DNA of 64,000 bases from Maribacter huludaoensis (GCF_029350945.1 NZ_JARKMS010000008.1:13524-77523); one strand, 5' to 3'. Counted from the stretch's first letter, positions 46,324 through 56,408 are shown. Numbers and translations are program-made. The notes: generated by a model not told the origin, from the letters alone.

Positions 46324-47355
46324 TTATTCTGTACTGTTCTTACTGTAACTTCTCCATTTTTCTATGGCCAGCGTCATATCCTCCGGCACTTCAGAATCAA
46401 AACTCATTTGCTCTCCCGTAACAGGATGAACAAAGCCTAATGTTTTGGCATGCAAAGCTTGTCTTGGTAGTAATTTAAAGGTATTTTCAACAAATTGCTT
46501 GTACTTTGTAAAGGTTGTCCCCTTTAATATCTTTTCACCACCATAGCGTTCATCATTGAACAAAGTGTGACCAATGTATTTCATATGCACGCGTATTTGA
46601 TGTGTTCTTCCGGTCTCTAATTTACAGGATACCAAAGTAACGTAACCTAATCTTTCCAATACCTTAAAATTGGTTACCGCTTCCTTACCTTCTTCCCCTT
46701 CTGGAAAAACATGCATCTGTAAGCGGTTTTTAGGATTTCTACCTACATTGCCAACAATGGTGCCTTCGTCCTCTTCTATATTTCCCCAAACTAAAGCAAC
46801 ATACTCACGCTCAGAAGTTTTATCAAAAAATTGTTTTGCCAAATGTGTCATGGCCGCTTCTGTTTTAGCAACTACCAACAGACCTGAAGTATCTTTATCT
46901 ATACGGTGTACCAAACCTGGTCTTTCATTACTGTTAGATGGCAGATTATCTGTATGATAAATCAATGCATTGATCAACGTTCCTGAATAATTACCATGAC
47001 CCGGGTGCACTACCATGCCGGCGGGCTTGTTTACAACCATTAAAACATCATCTTCATACACAATATCTAACGGTATATCTTCCGGAACCAATAAAAATTC
47101 ATGTGGCGGATGTTCAAACAACACCTTTACCTCATCACCTGCTTTTACCTTGTAATTAGATTTTACAATTTTATCATTGACCCAAACATGACCGTCTTTG
47201 GCAGATTGTTGTATTTTATTCCGTGTGGCATTTTCAATGAAATTCATTAAAAATTTATCTACTCGCAAAGGAACTTGACCTTTAGATGCTATTACTTTAT
47301 GATGCTCAAAAAGTTCGCCATCTTCATTTTCTGGGCGCTTAATATTCTCCTCCAT
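46324..47355 (-). CDS. RluA family 23S rRNA pseudouridine synthase (RluD-like)
   Basis: This 343-aa protein has an N-terminal S4 RNA-binding domain (LRVDKFLMNFIENATRNKIQQSAKDGHVWVND) followed by the synthase domain. Its catalytic Asp is in GLVHRIDKDTSGLLVVAKT. Also seen are VVNKPAGMVVHPGHGN and LETGRTHQIRVHMKYIGHTLFNDERYGG. The S4 domain favours RluD (helix 69) over RluA. Its ATG directly follows the stop of the PASTA gene with no gap, so the two are coupled. Confidence 0.93.
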   Translation of the reverse strand: MEENIKRPENEDGELFEHHKVIASKGQVPLRVDKFLMNFIENATRNKIQQSAKDGHVWVNDKIVKSNYKVKAGDEVKVLFEHPPHEFLLVPEDIPLDIVYEDDVLMVVNKPAGMVVHPGHGNYSGTLINALIYHTDNLPSNSNERPGLVHRIDKDTSGLLVVAKTEAAMTHLAKQFFDKTSEREYVALVWGNIEEDEGTIVGNVGRNPKNRLQMHVFPEGEEGKEAVTNFKVLERLGYVTLVSCKLETGRTHQIRVHMKYIGHTLFNDERYGGEKILKGTTFTKYKQFVENTFKLLPRQALHAKTLGFVHPVTGEQMSFDSEVPEDMTLAIEKWRSYSKNSTE

Positions 47356-47946
47356 CTAATCTTCAGATTCCGCTTTAATTATCGCTCTTTCAGTAATACT
47401 ACCATTACCGCAAACCAACTCTATCTTGGATGTTTTAGGTAATTTATCACCAGGCTTTATATCTTTTCCCTTATACTTTATACGATATACCATATCCTTG
47501 CCCAATTCATCTACGTAGGTAACGCGCTGCACATCAAGACCTACAGCTTTCAACATAGAAGAGGCATTTCGCTTGGTTACCTGAATAATCTTTGGAACGG
47601 TTACTTTTTTGTATCCTGAGGGATTTACGGTGAAATATATTTTTCTATTCTCCTTAACTTTTGATCCCGCACTAGGATTCTGTTCAATAATTGAAAACCT
47701 TGGGTAATCTGGATTATAGTTTGCCGAGTCCAAAACTTCATATCGTAAACCGGCTTCTTCTATTGATTTTCTCATGTCCATCACAGATTTTTTAGAAAAA
47801 TCCGGTACTTCCACAAACTCGCCATGATTGGTGGTACTATTTAAATATCTTAAAACGAGAAAAATCGTAATAATTAATACCAAAACTGCAAGACCTAACT
47901 GAATAAAGAAGGTTTTGCTTTTTAAAAAATTGAAAAAATTCCTCAT
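47356..47946 (-). CDS. PASTA domain membrane protein
   Basis: I start at ATG 47946 (196 aa); the longer frame adds 26 residues before the membrane helix without family support. One transmembrane helix (IQLGLAVLVLIITIFLVLRYL) is followed by PASTA repeats: VEVPDFSKKSVMDMRKSIEEAGLRYEVLDS, a second VTVPKIIQVTKRNASSMLKAVGLDV, and a C-terminal piece. PASTA modules bind peptidoglycan or lipid II. There is no kinase domain. The divergent ddl gene makes D-Ala-D-Ala, which fits a cell-wall theme. Confidence 0.88.
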   Translation of the reverse strand: MRNFFNFLKSKTFFIQLGLAVLVLIITIFLVLRYLNSTTNHGEFVEVPDFSKKSVMDMRKSIEEAGLRYEVLDSANYNPDYPRFSIIEQNPSAGSKVKENRKIYFTVNPSGYKKVTVPKIIQVTKRNASSMLKAVGLDVQRVTYVDELGKDMVYRIKYKGKDIKPGDKLPKTSKIELVCGNGSITERAIIKAESED

Positions 47947-48120
47947 ACCTATTATTTGACCCGACAAATATAGTAAATGCCCCCATACCATTTTGCAGCA
48001 TTGGTTTATACTTGTTGGGATCATAAAAAATTCTTGTTATTTGTTGAATGCCCAATGTTTTCTTTTTTATTTTATTTCAATGCTTCATCTTTGCTTTAAC
48101 ATTCTTAATAGACCATACAT

Positions 48121-49095
48121 ATGAAAAAAAATATAGCAATTATCATGGGCGGTTATTCTAGCGAATATAAAATATCGCTTAAAAGTGGAAATGTGGTCTA
48201 TGATTTTCTTAATAAAGATAAATTCAATCTGTATAGAATACATATCTTTAAAGATAAATGGGTCTATATTGATGAAAAGGACAATGAGACACCTATAGAC
48301 AGAAATGATTTCTCCATTCCTTTAAAAGGAGCATCTATTACTTTTGATTGTGTTTTTAATGCCATACATGGCTCACCGGGGGAAGACGGACTCATGCAAG
48401 CTTATTTTGAACTATTGGGCATTAAGCACACTTCTTGTAATTTCTACCAAGCCGCCCTTACTTTTAACAAGCGCGATTTATTGAGTGTTTTAAAACCTTA
48501 TGGAATTAAAGCCGCACCATCTTACTACCTAAATCTAGGTGATGAAATAAATGAATCCGAAATCATTGACAAGGTCAAATTACCCTGCTTTGTAAAGGCA
48601 AATAAATCTGGTAGCAGTTTTGGCATTACCAAAGTCTATAAAGCAGAAGAGCTTAAAGGCGCCATTGAAACAGCCTATAAAGAAGATGATGAAATTATTA
48701 TTGAAGGTTTTCTTGATGGCACAGAGGTTTCTGTAGGCGTATTAAAATTAAATGGGAAAACCACCGTATTTCCTATTACAGAAATAGTATCGGAAAATGA
48801 TTTCTTTGACTATCAAGCAAAATACGAAGGCAAATCTCAAGAAATAACTCCGGCAAGAATAAGTGCTGAACAATTAGAAAAAGTAACCAAAGCATCTAAA
48901 AGAATATATGATGTGCTTAAAATGACAGGTTTTTCTAGAAGTGAATTTATATTCATTGGTAACGAACCATATTTATTGGAAATGAACACAACACCAGGTT
49001 TAACTACTGAGAGTATTTTACCGCAGCAAGCTAAGCAGGCCGGTATTGAATTAAGTATGTTATTTGAGTACGCCATTAACGAGGCATTGTCATAA
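48121..49095 (+). CDS. ddl: D-alanine--D-alanine ligase
   Basis: This 324-aa ATP-grasp enzyme makes the D-Ala-D-Ala dipeptide of peptidoglycan. Motifs: IAIIMGGYSSEYKISLKSG, NAIHGSPGEDGLMQAYFELLGI, LPCFVKANKSGSSFGITKV, IIIEGFLDGTEVSVGV, RSEFIFIGNEPYLLEMNTTPGLT. It is divergent from the PASTA gene. A short palindromic element follows in the gap before coaD. Confidence 0.96.
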   Translation: MKKNIAIIMGGYSSEYKISLKSGNVVYDFLNKDKFNLYRIHIFKDKWVYIDEKDNETPIDRNDFSIPLKGASITFDCVFNAIHGSPGEDGLMQAYFELLGIKHTSCNFYQAALTFNKRDLLSVLKPYGIKAAPSYYLNLGDEINESEIIDKVKLPCFVKANKSGSSFGITKVYKAEELKGAIETAYKEDDEIIIEGFLDGTEVSVGVLKLNGKTTVFPITEIVSENDFFDYQAKYEGKSQEITPARISAEQLEKVTKASKRIYDVLKMTGFSRSEFIFIGNEPYLLEMNTTPGLTTESILPQQAKQAGIELSMLFEYAINEALS

Positions 49096-49122
49096 TTTGA
49101 CTATATTTAAGAATTAAATTAC

Positions 49123-49141
49123 CCGCAGGCAAAGCCTGCGA
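49123..49141. repeat. Short palindromic (REP-like) element after ddl
   Basis: CGCAGGC-AAA-GCCTGCG is a perfect 7-bp inverted repeat in an otherwise AT-rich gap. It has no T-run of note. Confidence 0.55.
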
Positions 49142-49220
49142 GGTATTGATAAAAAACAACAAATAATTTGACCAAAACATCGGATTATTTTAAATCTCGA
49201 TTATCCAGTAAAATACACAT

Positions 49221-49673
49221 ATGAGACGCGCAATTTTTCCAGGTTCTTTTGACCCTTTAACTTTAGGACATCATGATATAATTATGCGTGGCATAACTTT
49301 ATTTGACGAGGTCATTATTGCCATTGGAAAAAATGCCGATAAAAAGTACATGTTCAGCTTAGAACAGCGTATACAATTTATAGAGGAAGCCTTTAAAGAT
49401 GTTCCTTCAATTACTGTGAAATCATATGTAGGACTCACTGTAGATTTTTGTAAGAAAGTCGATGCCAACTTTATTTTAAGAGGATTACGAAATCCGGGCG
49501 ATTTTGAATTTGAGAAGGCAATTGCACATACCAATAGAAAATTATCTGAGATAGAAACCGTGTTTCTATTGACCTCATCGGGCAAATCATACATAAGCTC
49601 GTCTATAGTTAGAGACGTTATACGCAATGGAGGTGACTATACAGGTTTAGTACCCAATTCTGTAAGAAAATGA
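49221..49673 (+). CDS. coaD: Phosphopantetheine adenylyltransferase
   Basis: This 150-aa enzyme makes dephospho-CoA from phosphopantetheine and ATP. It has the nucleotidyltransferase signature FPGSFDPLTLGHHDII (H-x-x-H type), FILRGLRNPGDFEFE, and SSGKSYISSSIVRDVIRNGGD near the C-terminus. Length is normal. It lies 125 bp after ddl and may be read with it. Confidence 0.97.
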   Translation: MRRAIFPGSFDPLTLGHHDIIMRGITLFDEVIIAIGKNADKKYMFSLEQRIQFIEEAFKDVPSITVKSYVGLTVDFCKKVDANFILRGLRNPGDFEFEKAIAHTNRKLSEIETVFLLTSSGKSYISSSIVRDVIRNGGDYTGLVPNSVRK

Positions 49674-49796
49674 GTGTATTTCGTCGGCCTGACAACAGAT
49701 AAACCACTTTCAACCACAACTTTTCGCAAAAACACAACAATTTAGGTGGGCAAACTACAATTTTCCTATAAATTCGTAAGAAAATTCTTTCCACCA

Positions 49797-51644
49797 ATGA
49801 TTAGATCAAAAAATAGTTCATCGTTTTCTTTAGATTGGATCAAACAAATTCCATCATCTATTGTTATTGTAGATACTAACTTTAAGTTAATTAGTGCATC
49901 GCCAAGATGGGAGGCTGATTTTCAACTCGATCTAGAGCCAATAAAGGGTAAATATTTTGTTGACTTGTTTCCTGAGTTGGCACAAGAACTTAAAACAAGA
50001 TTAAAATATAGTTTAGACGGCCTTCGTGATATAAAGTTTAAATACAATGCCAATAAATGTAAGTATGCATCAAAAGATTCTATTTGGCATTTAAACCCTT
50101 GGAAAGATGGTTATGGCAATATCATTGGCGTAATCATAAAAATTGACCCCATAACCAAGACCCAAGAACTGGAATTGGAACTACATAGAACCAAACTAAT
50201 TCTTAATAATAAAACTACAGTCGCTAAGATTGGTAGTTGGGAATTGGACACTATAAATAATTCTTTGCTTTGGACACCTATAGTCAACAAAATCTATGGT
50301 CTTCCGGCAAATTTTGAACCAACTTTGGAAACGGCTATAGATTTTTATGAAGATGAATCTAAAAAAGTAATACAAAAAGTTGTTGATGAGGCAACCACCT
50401 TAGGTAAACCTTGGAATGTAAAAGCACAATTAATACAAAAAAACGGTACGGTAATATGGGTCAATACTATTGGAAGACCTAAGTTTAAAGACGGTGTTTG
50501 CACTAGAATAATTGGTACCATACAACAAGTAGACCAAGAAAATAAAATTGAGGTCAAAAATACAATACTTGAGACAGAGCTTAGCGAATATCCTTTATTT
50601 GAAAAAGTTCCTTTTGGCCTTGCCATTATAGATTTTAAAAACGGAAAATTTTTAAATGTAAATGAACAATTTGCAAAACTCTCAGGTTTTGAAAAAGAAT
50701 ATTTTATCAATAAAAACTTTAAGGAATTTATAGGTAAAACATTTCTAAAAAAAGAAACGGACATTGTAAATCAATTAAAGGAAAAAGAATCTTTTGATCC
50801 TATAGATTTTACTTTTATAAATAAATTAGGCCATACGTTAAACCTTAAGGTAACCGGAAATCTTGTAAACGGGCTGAATAATAGGACAAGTATTTTATGT
50901 ACTATTCAGAATATTACCACGCAAACCCAGTTAGAAAAAAAGTTAAAAAACACCATTAATGCAGCTAAAGAAAAAAATGAGCAGCTTTTAAACTTTGCCC
51001 ATATGGTATCACATAATTTAAAAACACACGCAACAAATTTTTCGTTGTTGTTGAATTTTTTAAATGATGAGACAGGTTTGGTTCAACGTAACAAATATAT
51101 GAACATGCTATTCAGCGCTTCGGATAACTTATCTGAAACCATCAAGGGACTAAGAGAAATAGTAGCCGTAAAATCTAGTATTAATGAAGAGAAAAAATTA
51201 CTGTCTCTCAACGAAAGTCTATTTGTAGTTGAACAGAATGTTGCCGGTCTATTGAAAGAAACCAATGGTAAAATCATTAACGAAATACCGGAAACAACCC
51301 AGGTAAAAGCCCTACCCGCCTATCTAAATAGTATTTTGACCAATTGTATTACAAATTCCATTAAGTATAGATGTGAGGAAAAGAAACCGATAATAATACT
51401 TAGCGTAGAAGAAGATAAAAACTACACGATACTAAATGTTGAAGATAACGGACTAGGTATTGACATGGAAAAATATGGAGATCAAATTTTTGGACTATAT
51501 AAAACCTTTCATAGGAATAAAGATTCTAGAGGAATTGGGCTGTACATAACCAAAAATCAAATGGAAGCAATGAACGGAAAAATTACCGTTGATAGTATTC
51601 CTAACCAAGGAACTACTTTTAAGTTCTATTTCAACAAAAAGTAA
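49797..51644 (+). CDS. PAS-domain histidine kinase (first of tandem pair)
   Basis: This 615-aa soluble kinase has no transmembrane helix. It carries an N-terminal PAS (IPSSIVIVDTNFKLISASPRWEADF), a second PAS with PAC-like text (IGSWELDTINNSLLWTPIVNKIYGLP), and a third (FGLAIIDFKNGKFLNVNEQFAKLSGF). The phosphoacceptor is H406 in MVSHNLKTHATNF. The ATP-binding domain has NSIKYR (N-box), VEDNGLGID, RGIGLYITKNQMEAMNG and NQGTTFKFYF. I choose ATG 49797; an in-frame GTG at 49746 would add 17 residues. The next gene is a paralog. Confidence 0.9.
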   Translation: MIRSKNSSSFSLDWIKQIPSSIVIVDTNFKLISASPRWEADFQLDLEPIKGKYFVDLFPELAQELKTRLKYSLDGLRDIKFKYNANKCKYASKDSIWHLNPWKDGYGNIIGVIIKIDPITKTQELELELHRTKLILNNKTTVAKIGSWELDTINNSLLWTPIVNKIYGLPANFEPTLETAIDFYEDESKKVIQKVVDEATTLGKPWNVKAQLIQKNGTVIWVNTIGRPKFKDGVCTRIIGTIQQVDQENKIEVKNTILETELSEYPLFEKVPFGLAIIDFKNGKFLNVNEQFAKLSGFEKEYFINKNFKEFIGKTFLKKETDIVNQLKEKESFDPIDFTFINKLGHTLNLKVTGNLVNGLNNRTSILCTIQNITTQTQLEKKLKNTINAAKEKNEQLLNFAHMVSHNLKTHATNFSLLLNFLNDETGLVQRNKYMNMLFSASDNLSETIKGLREIVAVKSSINEEKKLLSLNESLFVVEQNVAGLLKETNGKIINEIPETTQVKALPAYLNSILTNCITNSIKYRCEEKKPIIILSVEEDKNYTILNVEDNGLGIDMEKYGDQIFGLYKTFHRNKDSRGIGLYITKNQMEAMNGKITVDSIPNQGTTFKFYFNKK

Positions 51645-51758
51645 AAATTCATCATTTAAAAAGAATAATAATTGTTATACAACGTAAATGACAACATTCA
51701 CAACAATAATATAGCCAAATACGACATTCCCACTACCTTTGTAAGAAATTACATCGGT

Positions 51759-53612
51759 ATGATAAAAGTTCCCCAAATATCAAATGCTTCGTACCTAATT
51801 AGACAATTGCCAACACCAACGGCGTTTATTGACACTAATTACAATATTGTTCAGACATCTGACAAGTGGTCTAGCATTTTTGACAAGAATGAAGCGTGTA
51901 GCGACTCCAAAAGCTTATTTGCTGTATTCCCCAATTTAAGCCATAAATGGAAAATGGTATTAAATAATTGTTTTAAAGGAAATCCGCAACCCATGGGCAT
52001 TCATCAATCTATTGACTGTACAGGTCATGAACAATGGTTTGAATGGACAAATGCACCATGGTATGATACGGACGAAAATATAGTAGGCGCAATAATTCAA
52101 TTAAGCAATATTACCGAAGCTGTCAACAATGAGCTAGAACTCAACAAAAAGGAATTACTTTTAGAGCAGCAAGCAGAAATCACCAAAATTGGTCGATGGG
52201 AATATAATATTGCCGAGAACAAATTATTCTGGTGTTCCACTACAAAATCTATTCATGAGGTTTCACCGGGTTTTGTACCAAATATTGAAACAGCCCTATT
52301 TTACTATAAAGAGGGCCATAGTAGAAACGCAATATCCATGGCGCTGTTTGAAGCTCAGAACAATGGTAAAGCCTGGAGTAATCTAAAACTGCAAATTATA
52401 ACGAGTTCAGGAAAAGAAAAGTGGGTTATGGCCGGGGGAAAACCTATTTACAATAAAGGTAAAATGGTGGGTCTCATAGGTACTTTTCAAGATATTCACG
52501 AGCAAGTAGAAGCGGACATCAAGACTATAGATAACGAAAAATTATTAAGAACCTTGATCGACAATTTACCGGTCAATGTTTATATTAAAGATACCGAATC
52601 AAGAAAAGTCTTAATCAACAAAGCAGAATGTGAATATTTAGGTGTCAACAACCCAAAAGACATCATTGGAAAAAATGATTTTCAACTGTATTCATATGAA
52701 GTTGCCAAAAAGTCAAGAGAAGAAGATTTAAAGGTTATGAACACCTTAAAACCAGTTATTGGCAAAGAAATAGTTAGAACCACTTTAAGCGGCAAGGAAA
52801 CCTCTTTTTTAAGCTCTAAAATTCCACTTTTAAACAACAAGGGTATTGCATATGGTATAGTAGGCATCAGTTTGGACATTACCCCTTTAAAAGAAAAGGA
52901 AAAAGAACTTAGAAATATTATAAACATTGCCTCTGTACAAAATAAAAAGCTTTTAAATTTCGCTCATATAGTTTCACACAACCTTCGTTCACACTCTGCC
53001 AATTTCTCAATGTTACTGAGCTTTTTAGAAAGCGAAAGTGATGAAAACGAAAAAAAGAGTATAATTAAAATGCTAACCAAAGCATCTAATAATCTTTTGG
53101 AGACACTAGATAATTTAAACGAAGTGGTATCAATTAATACCAATACCAATATTGCCATCAAAGAAATGAACTTGAACAATAAGGTAGTTGATGTTTGCAA
53201 AAACCTTTCTCCTTTTATTTTAAACAGTAAAAGTAAAATTGAAAATATTATTCCTACGGATTTTGAAATAAAAACGGTACCGGCATACTTAGACAGTATT
53301 CTAACCAACTTTATTTCTAATGCAATAAAATATAAACACCCAGAGAGACAAGGGCATATCATTCTAAGCGCTGAGAGAAAAGCGGGCTATGCAATTCTTT
53401 CCATAAAGGATAACGGCCTAGGCATTGACCTGGAAAAATATGGAGAAAAGTTATTTGGAATGTATAAAACCTTTCATGACCATAAAGATGCCAGAGGAAT
53501 AGGTCTATACTTAACAAAGAATCAAATAGATGCCATGAACGGTAAGGTAGAAGTTAGTAGCGAAGTAGGTAAAGGAACAGAATTTAAAATTTTTTTTAAT
53601 GAAAAAAATTAA
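51759..53612 (+). CDS. PAS-domain histidine kinase (second of tandem pair)
   Basis: This 617-aa paralog of the preceding kinase has three PAS regions (LPTPTAFIDTNYNIVQTSDKW; IGRWEYNIAENKLFWCSTTKSIHEVSPG; DNLPVNVYIKDTESRKVLINKAECEYLGV). H407 lies in IVSHNLRSHSANFSMLLSFLE, with NAIKYK, IKDNGLGIDLEKYG and RGIGLYLTKNQIDAMNG in the ATPase domain. ATG 51759 aligns with the paralog's start; an in-frame TTG at 51672 would add 29 residues. It overlaps the response regulator gene by 14 bp, so the kinase-receiver pairing is likely. Confidence 0.9.
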   Translation: MIKVPQISNASYLIRQLPTPTAFIDTNYNIVQTSDKWSSIFDKNEACSDSKSLFAVFPNLSHKWKMVLNNCFKGNPQPMGIHQSIDCTGHEQWFEWTNAPWYDTDENIVGAIIQLSNITEAVNNELELNKKELLLEQQAEITKIGRWEYNIAENKLFWCSTTKSIHEVSPGFVPNIETALFYYKEGHSRNAISMALFEAQNNGKAWSNLKLQIITSSGKEKWVMAGGKPIYNKGKMVGLIGTFQDIHEQVEADIKTIDNEKLLRTLIDNLPVNVYIKDTESRKVLINKAECEYLGVNNPKDIIGKNDFQLYSYEVAKKSREEDLKVMNTLKPVIGKEIVRTTLSGKETSFLSSKIPLLNNKGIAYGIVGISLDITPLKEKEKELRNIINIASVQNKKLLNFAHIVSHNLRSHSANFSMLLSFLESESDENEKKSIIKMLTKASNNLLETLDNLNEVVSINTNTNIAIKEMNLNNKVVDVCKNLSPFILNSKSKIENIIPTDFEIKTVPAYLDSILTNFISNAIKYKHPERQGHIILSAERKAGYAILSIKDNGLGIDLEKYGEKLFGMYKTFHDHKDARGIGLYLTKNQIDAMNGKVEVSSEVGKGTEFKIFFNEKN

Positions 53613-54003
53613 TGATATCACTATAATTGATGACGACGCTATTACCGTGTTCGGTTTACGAAAATTAATATCATCAAGTGTTGACTGTAGCTCAATAGAA
53701 TCATATGATAACGGCAAAATAGCATTAGACGCAATGACGGAGTTTTTTAAAAATGGACAAAAAATTCCACAAGTCATTTTTTTAGATATCAATATGCCTA
53801 TAATGGATGGATGGGAGTTTTTAGAAGCTTTTATTAAAATTCCTATTAAAGATAAAATTAGAATAAATATCGTTACTTCTTCAATTGACCCTTTTGATAA
53901 AAAGCAATGGGAAAATTATAAAAGTAAAAGCCATCATTTAATTACTTTCAATCAAAAACCTATTGATAGAAATAAAATATCAGAAATTACACAAGTAGCT
54001 TAA
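53599..54003 (+). CDS. Single-domain response regulator
   Basis: This 134-aa protein is a CheY-like receiver only, with no output domain. It has the acidic pocket IIDDDAITV, phosphoacceptor D63 in IFLDINMPIMDGW, a Thr/Ser at IVTSSIDPFD and the conserved Lys in NQKPIDRNKI. It overlaps the end of the second kinase and so is translationally coupled. A stand-alone receiver implies a phosphorelay or a protein-protein output; the target is not visible here. Confidence 0.92.
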   Translation: MKKINDITIIDDDAITVFGLRKLISSSVDCSSIESYDNGKIALDAMTEFFKNGQKIPQVIFLDINMPIMDGWEFLEAFIKIPIKDKIRINIVTSSIDPFDKKQWENYKSKSHHLITFNQKPIDRNKISEITQVA

Positions 54004-54071
54004 GGCAATAAAAGTATTGATTATTTTTACATTCAGTTCATGGTATTAATTGCCTTTGTAATTGTCTGTTT

Positions 54072-55814
54072 ATGAAAAATATATCATTCATCTTTTTAGC
54101 ACTATTAATTTTCTCTTGTGAAAGTAAAGTTGAGAATACTAAAACAGATTTTCTTACTCCTTTTGAAGTTTCAAACAAAAAAGAGACTGCAACCTACAAC
54201 GAGGTCATAGATTTTTACATAAAACTATCCAAAGAATTTTCTTCGATCAATATACAAACCATTGGCAATACTGACAGCGGTGAGCCTTTGCATGTTGTCA
54301 CCTATAGTCCAAAAGGAGATTTTGATTACAAAAAACTTAGCGAGACCAATACCATGATGTTAATCAACAATGGTATACACCCTGGTGAAAGTGACGGTAT
54401 TGATGCTACAATGCTTTTATTTAGAGATTTGGCCGGCAATGAAATTAAAACACCACAGAAAACTATAATAGCTACAATTCCTATCTATAATGTAGGAGGG
54501 GCGCTCAATAGGAACAGTACTACTCGTGCCAACCAAAACGGACCATTGGAATATGGTTTTAGAGGCAATGCAAAAAACTACGATTTAAATAGAGATTTCA
54601 TTAAAACCGATACCAAGAACGCCAAGACATTTGCAAAAATTTTTCATCTCATAAATCCTGATATTTTTATAGACAACCATGTAAGCAATGGTGCGGATTA
54701 CCAATACACACTTACACATTTATTTACGCAACATAATAAATTGGGCGGTGAATTAGGTGAATACGTTCATGGCTCATTAATGCCTCAACTACAAGATTCT
54801 TTATCAAAAGCCAATTGGGATATTACCCCATATGTTAATGTATTCAATAGTCCACCTGAAAATGGTTTTCAACAATTTATGGACCACCCAAGATATTCTA
54901 CAGGTTATACCACATTGTTCAATACCGTAGGCATGATGGTAGAGACACATATGTTAAAACCATACCACATGCGTGTAGAAGGTACCTATCAACTAATGAA
55001 AAACATGATTTCCATTACCGATAACGATGGCAGCAAAATAAAAAACTTAAGAAATGCGGCATTTTCAAAGAACAGCAAAAAAGAACATTACCCTATTTCC
55101 TGGACAGTTGACGCTACCAAAAATTCCAAGTATATATTCAAAGGCTATCGGGCAGATACGATTATTAGTGATGTTACAGAATCAACTAGACTTAAATACA
55201 ACCGAAATTTTCCGATTGAAAAAGAAGTAATCTACCAAGATTATTATATGGCTACAGACTCCGTTAAAATTCCTAAAGCGTATGTATTGGGCAAACAGTG
55301 GGAAAATATTATAGAAAAATTAGATCTGAACAAAATTACGTATTCCACGCTTAAAAAAGACTCGGCCATAACAGTAGAGAGCTATAGGATAAATGAATAC
55401 CAGACTTACACATCACCTTATGAAGGACATTACCCACATTACAATACAACCGTAACTAAAACCGAGGAGAATAAAGTATTCTTGGCAGGAGATATTATTA
55501 TACCAACAGGTCAGCCAGGTTTTAGATATATTTTAGAAACTTTAGAACCTTCTGCCGTAGATTCATTTTTTAATTGGAATTATTTTGACACCATTCTTCA
55601 ACAAAAAGAAGGTTTCTCTCCATATGTTTTTGAAGATACCGCACTAAAACTTTTAGAGACAGATTCTATTCTTAAGGCAGAATTTGATCATAAAAAAATG
55701 CATGAACCAGATTTCAACCAAAACTGGTACATGCAATTAGATTGGCTTTTTAAAAAAAGTAATCTTTATGAAAAGGCACATTTACAATATCCGGTCTATA
55801 GAATAAAGCAATAG
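54072..55814 (+). CDS. M14 family zinc carboxypeptidase lipoprotein
   Basis: This 580-aa protein has a lipoprotein signal (FLALLIFSCESK). The M14 fold shows the zinc ligands in NNGIHPGESDGIDATM (H-x-x-E) and IDNHVSNGADYQ (His), the substrate Arg region RANQNGPLEYGFRG/DLNRDFIKTD, and the catalytic Glu near MVETHMLKPYHMRVEGTYQ. The C-terminal ~250 residues are a family extension with no motif I can name. It probably trims peptides at the cell envelope. It has no close operon partner. Confidence 0.88.
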   Translation: MKNISFIFLALLIFSCESKVENTKTDFLTPFEVSNKKETATYNEVIDFYIKLSKEFSSINIQTIGNTDSGEPLHVVTYSPKGDFDYKKLSETNTMMLINNGIHPGESDGIDATMLLFRDLAGNEIKTPQKTIIATIPIYNVGGALNRNSTTRANQNGPLEYGFRGNAKNYDLNRDFIKTDTKNAKTFAKIFHLINPDIFIDNHVSNGADYQYTLTHLFTQHNKLGGELGEYVHGSLMPQLQDSLSKANWDITPYVNVFNSPPENGFQQFMDHPRYSTGYTTLFNTVGMMVETHMLKPYHMRVEGTYQLMKNMISITDNDGSKIKNLRNAAFSKNSKKEHYPISWTVDATKNSKYIFKGYRADTIISDVTESTRLKYNRNFPIEKEVIYQDYYMATDSVKIPKAYVLGKQWENIIEKLDLNKITYSTLKKDSAITVESYRINEYQTYTSPYEGHYPHYNTTVTKTEENKVFLAGDIIIPTGQPGFRYILETLEPSAVDSFFNWNYFDTILQQKEGFSPYVFEDTALKLLETDSILKAEFDHKKMHEPDFNQNWYMQLDWLFKKSNLYEKAHLQYPVYRIKQ

Positions 55815-55817
55815 ACG

Positions 55818-56408
55818 TTAATCTCTCCCAAATAAAATTTTGATGTTGGCATAAGAATTTTCTAGTGCTTTTTCTATTTTATCAGGCCCTTTCCATCTTA
55901 CCTTAAAGATACCCTCCTTTTTTTCAGGTTTTAGTTTACCCTCAAAATTGGTACGCATCTCATACCAATAAACCTGCTTTAGTTTATTAACGCCATTACG
56001 CTTAAAAATGTGATATGTTGTTCTAATGTAACGATCTATAACAAGACCTTTTACACCGGTTTCTTCTTCTACTTCACGAACGGCACATTCCTCAATAGAT
56101 TCCCCTTTGTCCAATTTGCCCTTAGGTAAATCCCATTTATCGTTTCGGTAAATAAAAAGTACTTTCCCCTCTCTATTTTTAACGACACCGCCACCGGCAA
56201 TTACCAAAGGAACGACTTGAGTGAATTTTTTTAAAATTTCATCGTAATTAGGATGATAAATAAACGCTTCCCTCAACTTCTCCTTTCTCAATGAAGTAAT
56301 TGCCTCCTCAATAGATTCTTGATTTAAAGAATAATACTCCCCATTTGTTGTATCAGAGAGTTTATTTGTCAAAATCAAAGGCAATTCATTAACAAAAACT
56401 TTATACAT
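55818..56408 (-). CDS. NUDIX hydrolase
   Basis: I start at ATG 56408 (MYKVFVNELPLIL, 196 aa); a start at 56435 would overlap pyrE. The Nudix box is GKLDKGESIEECAVREVEEETGV (G-x5-E-x7-REVEEE-x-G) with GGGVVKNREGKVLFIYRNDKWDLPKGK before it. The N-terminal ~65 residues contain a separate small region (EEAITSLRKEKLREAFIYHPNYDE). The substrate is unknown. Its start codon is 7 nt from that of the divergent pyrE. Confidence 0.9.
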   Translation of the reverse strand: MYKVFVNELPLILTNKLSDTTNGEYYSLNQESIEEAITSLRKEKLREAFIYHPNYDEILKKFTQVVPLVIAGGGVVKNREGKVLFIYRNDKWDLPKGKLDKGESIEECAVREVEEETGVKGLVIDRYIRTTYHIFKRNGVNKLKQVYWYEMRTNFEGKLKPEKKEGIFKVRWKGPDKIEKALENSYANIKILFGRD

